Assembly (NCBI RefSeq): GCF_034661235.1
Contig: NZ_CP141059.1
Span: forward strand, 4,277,501 to 4,341,500
Length of the DNA: 64,000 nt
Direction of reading: 5' to 3'
Origin: Nocardioides bizhenqiangii
GTDB lineage: Bacteria > Actinomycetota > Actinomycetes > Propionibacteriales > Nocardioidaceae
This document shows positions 53,187-61,141 of the stretch, piece by piece. The notes under the pieces were generated by a model. The model was not told the origin of the DNA. It ran no database searches and worked only from the letters and a program-made list of their open reading frames with translations. How positions within the stretch are numbered: the stretch's first letter is position 1; each line of letters opens with the position of its first letter. A program made the position numbers and the translations under genes.

Positions 53187-53426
53187 ATGACCAACTACGA
53201 GCCCTACCCGCCCCCGGTCCCCGCCCAGCCGGCGCGCCCCCGCACGCTCCTGGTGCGCAGCCGCAGCGACAAGATGGTCGCCGGCGTCTGCGGCGGCTTC
53301 GCCGACTTCACCGGCTTCGACGTCAACCTGATCCGGATCCTGCTGGTCGCGGCGACGGTCCTGGGCGCGGGGTCCCCGATCATCGTCTATCTCGCCGCGT
53401 GGATCCTGATGCCCGAGGGCGATTGA
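53187..53426 (+). CDS. PspC-domain membrane protein
   Basis: 79 residues: a Pro-rich N-terminus, the PspC motif LVRSRSDKMVAGVCGGFADFTGFDVNLIRI and one membrane helix ending in LAAWILMPEGD. PspC proteins act in envelope stress sensing; in actinobacteria ClgR regulons include psp genes, which matches its position after clgR. Confidence 0.9.
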   Translation: MTNYEPYPPPVPAQPARPRTLLVRSRSDKMVAGVCGGFADFTGFDVNLIRILLVAATVLGAGSPIIVYLAAWILMPEGD

Positions 53427-53436
53427 CCCCTCCCCG

Positions 53437-54033
53437 TCAGGCGGCTTTGCGGGACGCCAGCACCATGTCCGCGAGCCCGTAGGCGACCGCACCCTCGGCG
53501 TCGAGGATCAGGTCACGGTCGGTGTCCTCCCGCAGCTGCTCGAGGGACTGGCCGGTGTGCACGGCGAGCACCTCCTCCATCGTCGCCCGCAGCCGCACGA
53601 TCTCCTTGGCCTGCACGGCCAGGTCCGGCAGCGTCCCCTGCCCGCCGCCCGACGGCTGGTGCAGGATCACCCGCGACCGCGGCAGGACGGAGCGCCGTCC
53701 CGGCGCCCCCGCGGCCAGCAGCACCGCAGCCGAGGACGCCGCCTGCCCGATGCAGGTCGTGGCCACCGGCGCCTTGATGAACTGCATCGTGTCGTAGATG
53801 CCGAGCATCGCCGTCACCGAGCCGCCCGGTGAGTTGAGGTAGATGTTGATCGGGCTGTCCGGACTGTCGGCCTCCAGGTGCAGCAGCTGCGCGATCACCA
53901 CGTTGGCGACACCGTCGTCGATCTCGGTGCCGATGTAGACGATCCGGTCGCTCAGCAGCCGGCTGTAGATGTCGACGGCGCGCTCGCCGTGCAGGGTCTT
54001 CTCGACCACGCTCGGGATCGTGTACTGGCTCAT
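53437..54033 (-). CDS. clpP2: ATP-dependent Clp protease proteolytic subunit (second of pair)
   Basis: 198 residues with the catalytic triad Ser100 (GQAASSA), His125 (VILHQPSGG) and Asp169 (REDTDRD). Its ATG overlaps the stop of the other clpP (ATGA), so the pair is made together, as required for the mixed ClpP1P2 tetradecamer of actinobacteria. Numbering of the pair is by order and is provisional. This locus lacks the tig/clpX genes of the essential clpP1P2 operon, so it may be an additional ClpP pair. Confidence 0.95.
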   Translation of the reverse strand: MSQYTIPSVVEKTLHGERAVDIYSRLLSDRIVYIGTEIDDGVANVVIAQLLHLEADSPDSPINIYLNSPGGSVTAMLGIYDTMQFIKAPVATTCIGQAASSAAVLLAAGAPGRRSVLPRSRVILHQPSGGGQGTLPDLAVQAKEIVRLRATMEEVLAVHTGQSLEQLREDTDRDLILDAEGAVAYGLADMVLASRKAA

Positions 54034-54650
54034 CGCTGATCCCCGAACGCGACCGAAGGACGGGTCGGCGCGACCGTGCGGACGTCGGTGAGGATCTCGT
54101 CGACGAAGCCGTAGGCCTTCGCCTCCTCGGCGGTGAACCACCGGTCGCGCAGGGCGTCCTTCTCGACCCGCTCGACCGGCTGACCGGTGTGCTCCGCGAT
54201 CAGGCCCATCAACACCCGCTTGGTGTGCTCGAGGTTCTCGGCCTGGATCTCGATGTCGATCGCGGTGCCGCCGATCCCGGCGGAGCCCTGGTGCAGCAGC
54301 ACCCGCGCGTGCGGCAGCACGTAGCGCTTCCCGGGAGTGCCGGCCGACAGCAGGAACTGGCCCATGCTCGCGGCCAGTCCCATCGCCAGGGTGCTGACGT
54401 CGTTGGGGATCATCCGCATCGTGTCGTAGATCGCGAGCCCGGCGGTCACCGAGCCGCCGGGACTGTTGATGTAGAGGCTGATGTCCCGGTGCGGGTCCTC
54501 GGCCGAGAGCAGCAGGAGCGCCGCGCAGAGCCGGTTGGCGACGTGGTCGTCGACCTCCTGGCCGAGCACGATGATCCGCTGCTGCAGCAGCCGGGAGGTG
54601 AGCTGGTCGTCGACCATCAGGAGTGGTCGTTCGGGTGCGGAAGTCGTCAT
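54030..54650 (-). CDS. clpP1: ATP-dependent Clp protease proteolytic subunit (first of pair)
   Basis: 206 residues with triad Ser95 ([14 protein letters not shown]), His120 (VLLHQGSAG) and Asp165 ([11 protein letters not shown]). The N-terminus includes [22 protein letters not shown] lies before the ATG at 54650. The promoter region toward the divergent PrmC-like gene holds a TCTGCC-GCA-GGCAGA palindrome (54692-54706) and a weak CGC-N5-GCA half-match to a ClgR site. Confidence 0.95.
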   Translation of the reverse strand: MTTSAPERPLLMVDDQLTSRLLQQRIIVLGQEVDDHVANRLCAALLLLSAEDPHRDISLYINSPGGSVTAGLAIYDTMRMIPNDVSTLAMGLAASMGQFLLSAGTPGKRYVLPHARVLLHQGSAGIGGTAIDIEIQAENLEHTKRVLMGLIAEHTGQPVERVEKDALRDRWFTAEEAKAYGFVDEILTDVRTVAPTRPSVAFGDQR

Positions 54651-54734
54651 GGCTCCACCGTGCGTCGGGCGGAGACGGATACCCAAGCCGTTCTGCCGCA
54701 GGCAGATCCGCTGTCGGCAGGTACCGTCGGCCGC

Positions 54735-55526
54735 GTGAAGACGGCGGCGTACGACGACCTCGTGCTGCGCCTCCGGGCCGCCGGGTGCGTCTTCGCCGAG
54801 GACGAGGCCCGGCTGCTCCTCGACGCGGCGAACGGGAGCCTTCTCGAGGCCCTCGTCGCGCGCCGGGTCGCCGGTCAGCCGCTGGAGCACGTCGTCGGCT
54901 GGGTCGACTTCGCCGGGGTCCGGGTAGCGCTCGACCCCGGCGTGTTCATCCCGCGGCAGCGGACCACCTTCCTGGTCGATCTCGCCACGGAGGTCCTGAC
55001 GGGGGACGGCGTGGTCGTCGACCTCTGCTGCGGTTCGGGTGCCCTCGGCCTCGCACTGGCGCACCGGCGCCCCGGCATCGAGCTGCACGCGGCCGACCTC
55101 GACCCGGAGGCCGTCGCGTGTGCCCGGCGCAACCTCGGGCCGGTCGGCGGGACCGTGCACCACGGCGACCTCGACGCGCCGCTCCCCGAACGGCTGCGCG
55201 GCCGGGTCGACGTGCTCGTCGCCAACGTCCCCTACGTGCCGTCCGCGGATATCGCGCTGATGCCCCCGGAGTCCCGCGACCACGAGCCGCGCGCCACGGT
55301 CGACGGGGGTGCCGACGGGCTGGACGTCGTACGCAGGCTCGCGGCGATCGCTCCCGGTTGGCTCGCGCCCGGGGGCACGGTCTTCGTCGAAACCGGCACC
55401 GACCAAGCCCCGCCAGCGGTCGCAGCGTTAGCCAGCGCCGGTCTGGACGCCCGGGTCCATCACGACGACGACCGCGACGCGACCGTGGTCGCGTCGACGT
55501 GGAGGGGTTGCGGACCCTGGTCGTGA
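54735..55526 (+). CDS. PrmC/HemK-related glutamine methyltransferase of unknown substrate
   Basis: 263 residues. An N-terminal helical PrmC-like domain is followed by the SAM-binding motif [16 protein letters not shown] and the catalytic tetrapeptide as NVPYVP instead of the NPPY of PrmC. That change marks the TIGR03704-type paralogues, whose target protein is unknown. GTG 54735. Its last 67 bases overlap the convergent HxlR gene. Confidence 0.88.
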   Translation: MKTAAYDDLVLRLRAAGCVFAEDEARLLLDAANGSLLEALVARRVAGQPLEHVVGWVDFAGVRVALDPGVFIPRQRTTFLVDLATEVLTGDGVVVDLCCGSGALGLALAHRRPGIELHAADLDPEAVACARRNLGPVGGTVHHGDLDAPLPERLRGRVDVLVANVPYVPSADIALMPPESRDHEPRATVDGGADGLDVVRRLAAIAPGWLAPGGTVFVETGTDQAPPAVAALASAGLDARVHHDDDRDATVVASTWRGCGPWS

Positions 55527-56179
55527 TGCCGGTGCCAGGTGGGTAGAGCCCGCGCCAGCCCGCGCGGGCCCTGCACCTCGATTGCCCCGGACCGCAGCGC
55601 GCCGCCCCATCGAATCTCTCCGAGGTGCCAGCGGGCGAACGCGACGGGATCGTTCACGATGACAACGAGATGTTCCTCGCCGCCGGGATGCTTCTCGCAG
55701 ATCTCGGCCTCGCCTCGTTCGATCAGCAGCCAGTTGCGGCTTCCTCCCCCACGCAACGTGGGGTAGTCGAAGCGGACCAGCACACGCCGTTGCGGCAGCA
55801 CGTCAAGGTCGAGGAAGAACGTCGCCCACATCCAGAGGACGACGCCGGGGTGCGCCTGCTCGGGCGTCAGGTCCGCCCACCTCGATCCCCAGTGCTGAAG
55901 CGCGACCAGGACCGCCGACAGCTCGCGACCCGCCTCGGTCGGAACGTACGTCGAGCCACGACCGTCGGGCTTGGGCTGGATCTCGATCACCCCGGCGCGC
56001 TCGAGATCGCGAAGCCGCTTGGACAACAGCCCGCGCGACAGGCCCGGAGCTCCGTCCGCGATCTCGTTGAACGTCCGGCACCCCAGGATCACGATGTTGC
56101 GAAGGATGATGATCGACCAACGCTCGGCGAGCAGCTCCGACGCGCGCGCGATCGGGCAGTACTGGCCGTAGGTCCTCAC
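55460..56179 (-). CDS. HxlR-family transcriptional regulator with C-terminal sensor domain
   Basis: 239 residues. The first 105 form the HxlR winged helix (YGQYCPIARASELLAERWSI, LLSKRLRDLERAGVIE) with the conserved Cys8 often used for redox sensing. The remaining 130 residues are an added SCP2-like or small-molecule-binding region (VLVRFDYPTLRGG, VIVNDPVAFARWHLGE). Divergent from the class III aminotransferase; the shared region carries two identical-type palindromes likely bound by this protein. Confidence 0.9.
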   Translation of the reverse strand: MRTYGQYCPIARASELLAERWSIIILRNIVILGCRTFNEIADGAPGLSRGLLSKRLRDLERAGVIEIQPKPDGRGSTYVPTEAGRELSAVLVALQHWGSRWADLTPEQAHPGVVLWMWATFFLDLDVLPQRRVLVRFDYPTLRGGGSRNWLLIERGEAEICEKHPGGEEHLVVIVNDPVAFARWHLGEIRWGGALRSGAIEVQGPRGLARALPTWHRHHDQGPQPLHVDATTVASRSSS

Positions 56180-56214
56180 CGATCCAGTCTCTCACCGGAG
56201 AGGCATCGCGTTGG

Positions 56215-56256
56215 GTTCACTTCCTGAACCCCGCCTCCGGGGTTCAGAGATTGAAC
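56215..56256. promoter_or_regulatory. Twin GTTCA-N5-TGAAC operators
   Basis: GTTCACTTCCTGAAC (56215-56229) and GTTCAGAGATTGAAC (56242-56256) are both perfect 5-5-5 palindromes with centres 27 bp apart. They lie in the 144-bp region between the divergent HxlR and aminotransferase genes. Confidence 0.75.
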
Positions 56257-56323
56257 TTGTGGCACCTCGGAGTGCGCCGGACATTGGGAACGGCAGCTCG
56301 GCCGACCCGATGAGAGGTGCGCG

Positions 56324-57640
56324 ATGGAGCTCGACGAACTGGTCTTCCACCCCTGGACGATCCAGGGGCCGCGAACCGTGCCGACCTTTGTCGGCGGTGC
56401 TGGCAGCTATGTGGTGGACGCCAACGGCCGGCGCTACCTCGACTTCAGCTCACAGCTGGCCTTCACCAACCTCGGTCACCAGCACCCCCGCATCGTCGCG
56501 GCGATCAAGGACCAGGCAGACCGGTTGTGCACGTTGGGCCCCGGATACGCGTCCGACGTCCGCGGCGAAGCGGCCCGGCTGATCGTCGAGGTCGCGCCCG
56601 AGGGGCTGGGCCGCGTCCTGTTCACCACCGGCGGCACGGAGGCGATCGAGCACGCCGTGCGGATGGCCCGGCTGCACACCGGCCGGCCGAAGGTGCTTGC
56701 CGCGTATCGCTCGTACCACGGCTCCACGGCGACCTCGATCCACCTCACCGGTGATCCCCGTCGCTGGGCCAACGACACCGGCACTGCCGGCGTCGTCCAC
56801 TTCTTCGGTCCGTTCCTGTACCGGTCGGCGTTCGGTGCGAGCACGCCTGAGGAGGAGTGCGAGCGTGCCCTCGCGCATCTCGAGCAGGTGATCCTCCTCG
56901 AGGGAGCGGCGACAATCGCTGCACTGGTCCTCGAGCCGGTTTCCGGCAGCTCTGGGGGCGTCGTGCCGCCTGCCGGCTATCTTCGCGGAGTCCGGGAGCT
57001 GTGCAGCCGTCACGGCATCGTCTTCATCGCCGATGAGGTGCTGGTCGGGTTCGGTCGGACCGGTGCCTGGTTCGCCGTCGAGCACGACGGCGTGGCTCCG
57101 GACCTGCTGGTCTTCGCCAAGGGCGTCAATTCCGGATACCTGCCCCTGGGAGGGGTGCTGGTCGGCGATGCGATCTACGAGACGTTCATGCAGCGTCCCT
57201 ACCCGGCAGGCATGACCTACAGCGGGCATCCGCTCGCCACCGCATCAGCGGTCGGTGCCATCACTGCGATGAGGGGCGAGGGCACAGTGGCGTCGGCAGC
57301 CCGGCTCGGCGCCGACACCCTGGGACCCGGGCTCGCCAAGATCGCCGAGAACCATCCCTGCGTCGGCGATGTCCGCGGCATCGGTGGATGGTGGACATTG
57401 GAGCTCGTGCGTGACCGTCAGTCCAGGGAACCGCTCGTCCCTGTCGGTGCCACCGGCCAGGCGAACGCTCCGATGGCCGCGTTCAGCAAGTCATGCCTCG
57501 ACCGCGGCCTCCTTCAAATGGTCCTGAGCAACCGCGTCCACGTCGCGCCGCCGCTCAACGTGAGCGACGCCGACGCCGCAACCGGACTGGCCATCCTGGA
57601 CGAAGCCCTGGCCGAGGTCGATACGTTCCTGCACTCCTAG
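56324..57640 (+). CDS. Class III pyridoxal-phosphate aminotransferase
   Basis: 438 residues. PLP-enzyme features: FTTGGTEAIEHAVRMAR, the conserved Asp in FIADEVLVGFGRTG and the Schiff-base Lys in VFAKGVNSGYLPLGG. It resembles omega-amino acid:pyruvate or taurine-type transaminases; the amino donor cannot be told from sequence. No ATG alternative; SD is weak. Divergent HxlR regulator probably controls it in response to the amine substrate or product aldehyde. Confidence 0.92.
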   Translation: MELDELVFHPWTIQGPRTVPTFVGGAGSYVVDANGRRYLDFSSQLAFTNLGHQHPRIVAAIKDQADRLCTLGPGYASDVRGEAARLIVEVAPEGLGRVLFTTGGTEAIEHAVRMARLHTGRPKVLAAYRSYHGSTATSIHLTGDPRRWANDTGTAGVVHFFGPFLYRSAFGASTPEEECERALAHLEQVILLEGAATIAALVLEPVSGSSGGVVPPAGYLRGVRELCSRHGIVFIADEVLVGFGRTGAWFAVEHDGVAPDLLVFAKGVNSGYLPLGGVLVGDAIYETFMQRPYPAGMTYSGHPLATASAVGAITAMRGEGTVASAARLGADTLGPGLAKIAENHPCVGDVRGIGGWWTLELVRDRQSREPLVPVGATGQANAPMAAFSKSCLDRGLLQMVLSNRVHVAPPLNVSDADAATGLAILDEALAEVDTFLHS

Positions 57641-57651
57641 ACTTCCGGGTA
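57638..57651 (+). promoter_or_regulatory. Leaderless-type promoter before the CorC leader ORF
   Basis: TAGACT (57638-57643) overlaps the aminotransferase stop codon and lies seven bases before ATG 57651. Confidence 0.55.
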
Positions 57652-57713
57652 TGGACGATCCTCGAAGTCGGTCCCGTTCACCTTCATTGCTGCAAGGAGG
57701 TGAACGGGCATGA
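57651..57713 (+). CDS. Putative 20-residue leader peptide of the CorC-family gene
   Basis: A 20-codon frame starting MDDPRSRSRSPSLLQ and ending GGERA. Its TGA (57711-57713) overlaps the ATG of the transporter gene, so it is positioned to couple translation. It begins Asp-Asp-Pro and is rich in Arg, Ser and Pro. It spans the hairpin that holds the downstream ribosome site. The Asp/Pro-rich start recalls the ribosome-destabilising leaders of Mg2+ transporter genes such as mgtL; that link is an inference. Confidence 0.5.
   Translation: MDDPRSRSRSPSLLQGGERA
57673..57708 (+). promoter_or_regulatory. SD-pairing hairpin before the CorC-family gene
   Basis: CCCGTTCACCT (57673-57683) pairs perfectly with AGGTGAACGGG (57698-57708) around a 14-base loop. 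The right arm contains part of the strong SD AAGGAGGT, and the stem ends one base before the ATG. Confidence 0.75.
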
Positions 57714-59026
57714 TCGACTCGCAGACCTGGCTCAGCCTCGCCCTGGTCGTGGTCTTCGTCCTCGTCGGCGGCGTCTTCGCCGCGACCGAGATCGCCCTCG
57801 TGTCCCTGCGCGAGAGCCAGGTCAACCAGTTGGAGCAGCGCGGCCACCGCGCCGAGCGGGTGGCGGCGATCGCACGAGACCCCAACCGCTTCCTGTCAGC
57901 AGTCCAGATCGGCGTGACGGTCGCCGGCTTCTTCTCGGCCGCTTACGGCGGGTCGACGCTCGCGCCCGACGTGGCGCCGTACCTCGTCGACCTCGGCCTC
58001 GGCAAGGAAGCCTCCGACACTGCCGCACTCGTCCTGATGACGCTCGTGATCGCCTACCTGTCGCTCGTGCTCGGCGAGCTGGTGCCGAAGCGGCTGGCCC
58101 TTCAGCGGCCGGTGCCGGTCGCGCTCGCGACCGCGCCGGTGCTCGACCGGTTCGCGACCGTGATGCGGCCGGTGATCTGGCTGCTCTCGGTGTCGACCAA
58201 CGCGCTGGTCCGGCTCCTCGGCGGCGACCCGAACGCCGTCAACGACGCCGTCAGCGACGAGGAGCTGCGCGACATCGTCACCACCCACGAGACCCTCGGC
58301 GACGACGAGCGCCGGATCGTCTCCGATGTGCTCGCCGCCACCCACAGCACCCTCAAGGAGGTCATGCAGCCGCGCGGCGACGTGGCGTTCATCGACGGCA
58401 GCACGCCCCTGGTCGAGGCCGTCACGTGGGTTTCGGGGCAGCAGTACTCGCGCTACCCCGTCACCGGCGAGGGCTTCGACGACGTGACCGGCTTCCTCCA
58501 CGTCCGCGACCTCCTCGACGTGGGTCAGGACGATCGGCGCAGCGTCGCCGAGGTACAGCGCGAGGTGCTCCACCTCCCCGGCACCAACCGCGTCCTCCCC
58601 ACTGTCTCGATCATGCGCCAGGAAGGCACCCATCTCGCCGTCGTGGTCGACGAGTACGGCGGCACCGACGGCATCGTGACCCTCGAGGACCTGGTCGAGG
58701 AGGTGGTCGGCGACATCCGCGACGAGTACGACGAGCCCGAGGCCGCGTTCGACGAGGCCGGCGCCGCCACCGTGGTCGACGCGGGCCTCACCATCGAGGA
58801 CTTCGCCGAGGCGACGGGGATCGCGCTGCCCGACGGTGATTACGAGACCGCGGCCGGATACGTCATCGCCCGGCTCGGCCGGCTGCCGGACGTCGGCGAT
58901 GGGGTCGAGGTAGGGCCTGCCCGCCTCGAGGTCGAGGAGGTGGAGGGTCGGCGGGTCACCCGGCTCGCGATCAGCACGGTCGAGTCGGAGCCCGACAGTG
59001 CGGGCGGCGGATCGGATCTAGGCTGA
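57710..59026 (+). CDS. CorC/HlyC-family transporter (DUF21-CBS-CorC)
   Basis: 438 residues. The DUF21/CNNM membrane domain (1-190) has ATEIALVSLRESQV and LGELVPKRLALQ. A CBS pair (about 205-330; PRGDVAFIDGSTPL, VVVDEYGGTDGIVTLEDLVEE) and a CorC/HlyC domain (about 345-430) follow. The family exports or balances Mg2+ and similar ions, with the CBS pair binding Mg-ATP. A very strong SD AAGGAGGT precedes ATG 57710 but is partly paired in a hairpin and lies within a short upstream ORF. Confidence 0.94.
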   Translation: MIDSQTWLSLALVVVFVLVGGVFAATEIALVSLRESQVNQLEQRGHRAERVAAIARDPNRFLSAVQIGVTVAGFFSAAYGGSTLAPDVAPYLVDLGLGKEASDTAALVLMTLVIAYLSLVLGELVPKRLALQRPVPVALATAPVLDRFATVMRPVIWLLSVSTNALVRLLGGDPNAVNDAVSDEELRDIVTTHETLGDDERRIVSDVLAATHSTLKEVMQPRGDVAFIDGSTPLVEAVTWVSGQQYSRYPVTGEGFDDVTGFLHVRDLLDVGQDDRRSVAEVQREVLHLPGTNRVLPTVSIMRQEGTHLAVVVDEYGGTDGIVTLEDLVEEVVGDIRDEYDEPEAAFDEAGAATVVDAGLTIEDFAEATGIALPDGDYETAAGYVIARLGRLPDVGDGVEVGPARLEVEEVEGRRVTRLAISTVESEPDSAGGGSDLG

Positions 59027-59031
59027 CGACG
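59019..59031 (+). promoter_or_regulatory. Leaderless promoter before a short ORF
   Basis: TAGGCT (59019-59024) exactly six bases before GTG 59031, although only a short frame follows. Confidence 0.55.
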
Positions 59032-59150
59032 TGAACCGGCTGCAGATCTCCGCGGTGACGCCGAACCGGGTCTCGGTCTGGGCTGAGGACCTCGAAGCGG
59101 TCGATCAGCCCTGGGTGACGTCGCCTGGCCGCACCAGTCCGGACTCGTAG
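59031..59150 (+). pseudogene. Short or truncated ORF at the left edge of the two-component block
   Basis: 39 codons (VNRLQISAVTPNRVSVWAED, then LEAVDQPW) behind a good leaderless promoter. From 59102 on it enters the 16-bp repeat and runs antisense to the response regulator gene, so the original gene may have been cut when that block arrived. I do not recognise the protein. Confidence 0.4.
59102..59117. repeat. 16-bp direct repeat, left copy
   Basis: CGATCAGCCCTGGGTG, identical to 61813-61828. It lies over the stop codon of the response regulator gene. Confidence 0.8.
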
Positions 59151-59779
59151 GCGAGCACCACGAGCTGCGTGCGGTCACGCAAGCCGTGGCGAGTGAGCAC
59201 GTCGCTGATGTGCGACTTCACCGTGGCCTCGGCAAGGAACAGCGAGGCAGCGATCTCCGCGTTCGACTCCCCGCGAGCAACTAGCTTCACGACATCGCGC
59301 TGACGATCGGTGATCGAGAGCGTCGGGGCATCGGGCCTTGCGACGCCCGCGACGTACTGCTCGATCAGTCGGCGGGTGATGGTGGGCGCCAGTAGCGCGT
59401 CTCCTGTGGCGGCCGCCCGGATGCCCCACCACAGCTGCTCTCGCGGCACGCTCTTCAAGAGGAACCCGGTGGCGCCTGCGGACAAGGCGGCGGCAACCGT
59501 CTCATCGGTCTCCATCGTGGTGAGCATGAGAACCCGAGAGCTGGCGCCACTTGCGACGATTCGCTTCGTGGCTTCGATGCCGTCGATGCCAGGCATCCGC
59601 ACGTCCATGAGGACGACGTCAGGTGACGTACGACGGACCGCCTCGATCGCTTGCGCGCCGTCGGCGGCCATGGCGACGACCTTGAACTCCGGATTGCTGC
59701 CGATGATCGCGGCCAGCCCCTCACGCACCAGATCCTCGTCGTCGACGACGACGACCGTGACTGCGTCGGCCGCGTTCAT
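59105..59779 (-). CDS. NarL/LuxR-type response regulator
   Basis: 224 residues. Receiver domain with acidic pocket VVDDED, phospho-acceptor Asp59 (VLMDVRMPG), Thr in MLTTME and Lys in LLKSVPRE; LuxR-type HTH at the C-terminus (LSITDRQRDVVKLVARGESNAEIAASLF, AEATVKSHI). The ATG overlaps the kinase stop (ATGA). Target promoters may include its own and that of the divergent lipoprotein unit. Confidence 0.95.
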   Translation of the reverse strand: MNAADAVTVVVVDDEDLVREGLAAIIGSNPEFKVVAMAADGAQAIEAVRRTSPDVVLMDVRMPGIDGIEATKRIVASGASSRVLMLTTMETDETVAAALSAGATGFLLKSVPREQLWWGIRAAATGDALLAPTITRRLIEQYVAGVARPDAPTLSITDRQRDVVKLVARGESNAEIAASLFLAEATVKSHISDVLTRHGLRDRTQLVVLAYESGLVRPGDVTQG

Positions 59780-60873
59780 CGGGGCAGCACCGCCTGCAGG
59801 CAGTAGGTGCCGTCGTGGTCGAGAACCTCGAGCGAACCGCCGACTGCGGCGACCCGTTCACGCAATCCCGCGATCCCCCGCCCGCTCCCGCCGTAGGACG
59901 ACTGGTGACGCGTCCCGCGACTCTCCACCCGGATTGCCGAGTCCGCGTCCGCGTGGTCGATCACCAGCCTCACCTGCGCGTTCCGCTCGTGCCGCAGAGC
60001 GTTGGTCAGGCCTTCTTGCACAACCCGGAACGCGCAGTGGTCGGCAGCCGGAGGCAAGGCGGACACCCCTCGCGTCACGAGCTCGACACGCAGCCCGGCC
60101 GCCCGCACACCGGCAACGAGCGACGGCAGGTCAGCCAGTCCGGTCGACGTGGAACCTGTTGACTCGTCGCTCGGCTCGTGCAGCAGGGCAAGCATCGCGT
60201 GGAGCTCGGCCACAGCGTCCTGGCTCGCGGCACCGATCGCGGCCAGGGCGCGGCGCGCCCCCTCGACATCGGAGTCGATCACCGCCTGACCGGCCTCGGC
60301 CTGGACCGAGATCAGCGTGACCGCGTGGGACACCACATCGTGGAGCTCGCGAGCAAGGCGGCGACGCTCGGCCTCTACCGCCTCGAGCGCCGCGACCTCC
60401 GCAGCCGCAGCCCTGGCCTCCATGACCGCTACGTCGCCGGTGCGCTTGCGGAAGGCGACACCGACCCCGCCTGGGATGCCCACGAACAGCGCCCAGCCGG
60501 GAAGCAACGATGCGACGTCGTCACCGGCATCGAGGGCTCCCGTGGTGATCATCGCCAAGCTCAGGAACGACAAACCGAACGCCGCGTCCCGGCGGTTGGC
60601 GTGGGCGGCGACCGAGAAGCTGGCAAGGATGAGGACGAACATCGGGACCGCTCGGTCAGGCGGCTCGACAAACACCGACTCGGCGATCAGGCACACCGTC
60701 ACGCCGCACGCGGTGACCAACGGAATCCGGCGTCGGAATGCGATCAGCAACGTGGCGGCCACGCCGAACCCGAGTGCCGTTCCGCCGCCACCGCTGATGA
60801 CGACCTCGGCGCACGCTGCCACTGTCATCAGCCCGGCGAGGGCGAGATCGAGGCCTGTCGTGGCGCGCCGCAC
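59776..60873 (-). CDS. NarL-type membrane histidine kinase
   Basis: 365 residues. About five membrane helices (1-145) with almost no extracellular loops, a coiled coil, then a HisKA_3 helix ERRRLARELHDVVSHAVTLI with His178. The HATPase domain has FRVVQEGLTNALRHE and GSGRGIAGLRERVAAVGG. This short-loop form (often called LiaS/DesK-like) usually senses membrane state. Co-transcribed with the response regulator. Confidence 0.94.
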   Translation of the reverse strand: MRRATTGLDLALAGLMTVAACAEVVISGGGGTALGFGVAATLLIAFRRRIPLVTACGVTVCLIAESVFVEPPDRAVPMFVLILASFSVAAHANRRDAAFGLSFLSLAMITTGALDAGDDVASLLPGWALFVGIPGGVGVAFRKRTGDVAVMEARAAAAEVAALEAVEAERRRLARELHDVVSHAVTLISVQAEAGQAVIDSDVEGARRALAAIGAASQDAVAELHAMLALLHEPSDESTGSTSTGLADLPSLVAGVRAAGLRVELVTRGVSALPPAADHCAFRVVQEGLTNALRHERNAQVRLVIDHADADSAIRVESRGTRHQSSYGGSGRGIAGLRERVAAVGGSLEVLDHDGTYCLQAVLPR

Positions 60874-60912
60874 GGCACAACGCTAGGCCCTGAGGCTGCC
60901 GCGCACGCCCGT

Positions 60913-60940
60913 CTTGAGGACGATCGCGCACCTCCTCAAG
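60913..60940. promoter_or_regulatory. Inverted repeat in kinase/lipoprotein divergent region
   Basis: CTTGAGGA (60913-60920) and TCCTCAAG (60933-60940) are perfect 8-bp arms with a 12-base gap; a second palindrome CCTCCTCAAGGAGG overlaps at 60931-60944. Candidate binding site of the response regulator. Confidence 0.55.
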
Positions 60941-60990
60941 GAGGATGCGAATCAGCCGTCGCGCGGTGGTCGCGGCCGGCAGCCCATTCC

Positions 60991-61003
60991 TAGCCTCCCT
61001 TCA
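60991..61003 (+). promoter_or_regulatory. Leaderless promoter of the lipoprotein unit
   Basis: TAGCCT (60991-60996) exactly six bases before ATG 61003. Confidence 0.65.
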
Positions 61004-61141
61004 TGACCACCACTTCGCTCGACCGGACGACACTCCGGACCAAGCCGACATTCGCCCTGGGACACCGTGCTCTGGTCGATCCTGATGACCATCGCCCTAG
61101 CGACGGTCGCCGTGGGAATCCGCAACCGGGCCATGCCATGA
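61003..61141 (+). pseudogene. Frameshifted small membrane protein gene
   Basis: From the leaderless ATG 61003 the first 18-19 codons (MTTTSLDRTTLRTKPTFAL) are in one frame. The next sensible sequence (DTVLWSILMTIALATVAVGI, then RNRAMP) is in the +1 frame and ends with a TGA overlapping the lipoprotein ATG (ATGA). Loss of one G in the GGG at 61059-61061 would give a 45-residue single-helix membrane protein. Either a real frameshift mutation, a sequencing error, or initiation at GTG 61067. Confidence 0.5.

Noticed and set aside
61003..61137. Lipoprotein starting at ATG 61003
   Set aside because: It would put 45 polar residues before the signal peptide; ATG 61138 gives a normal lipoprotein signal.
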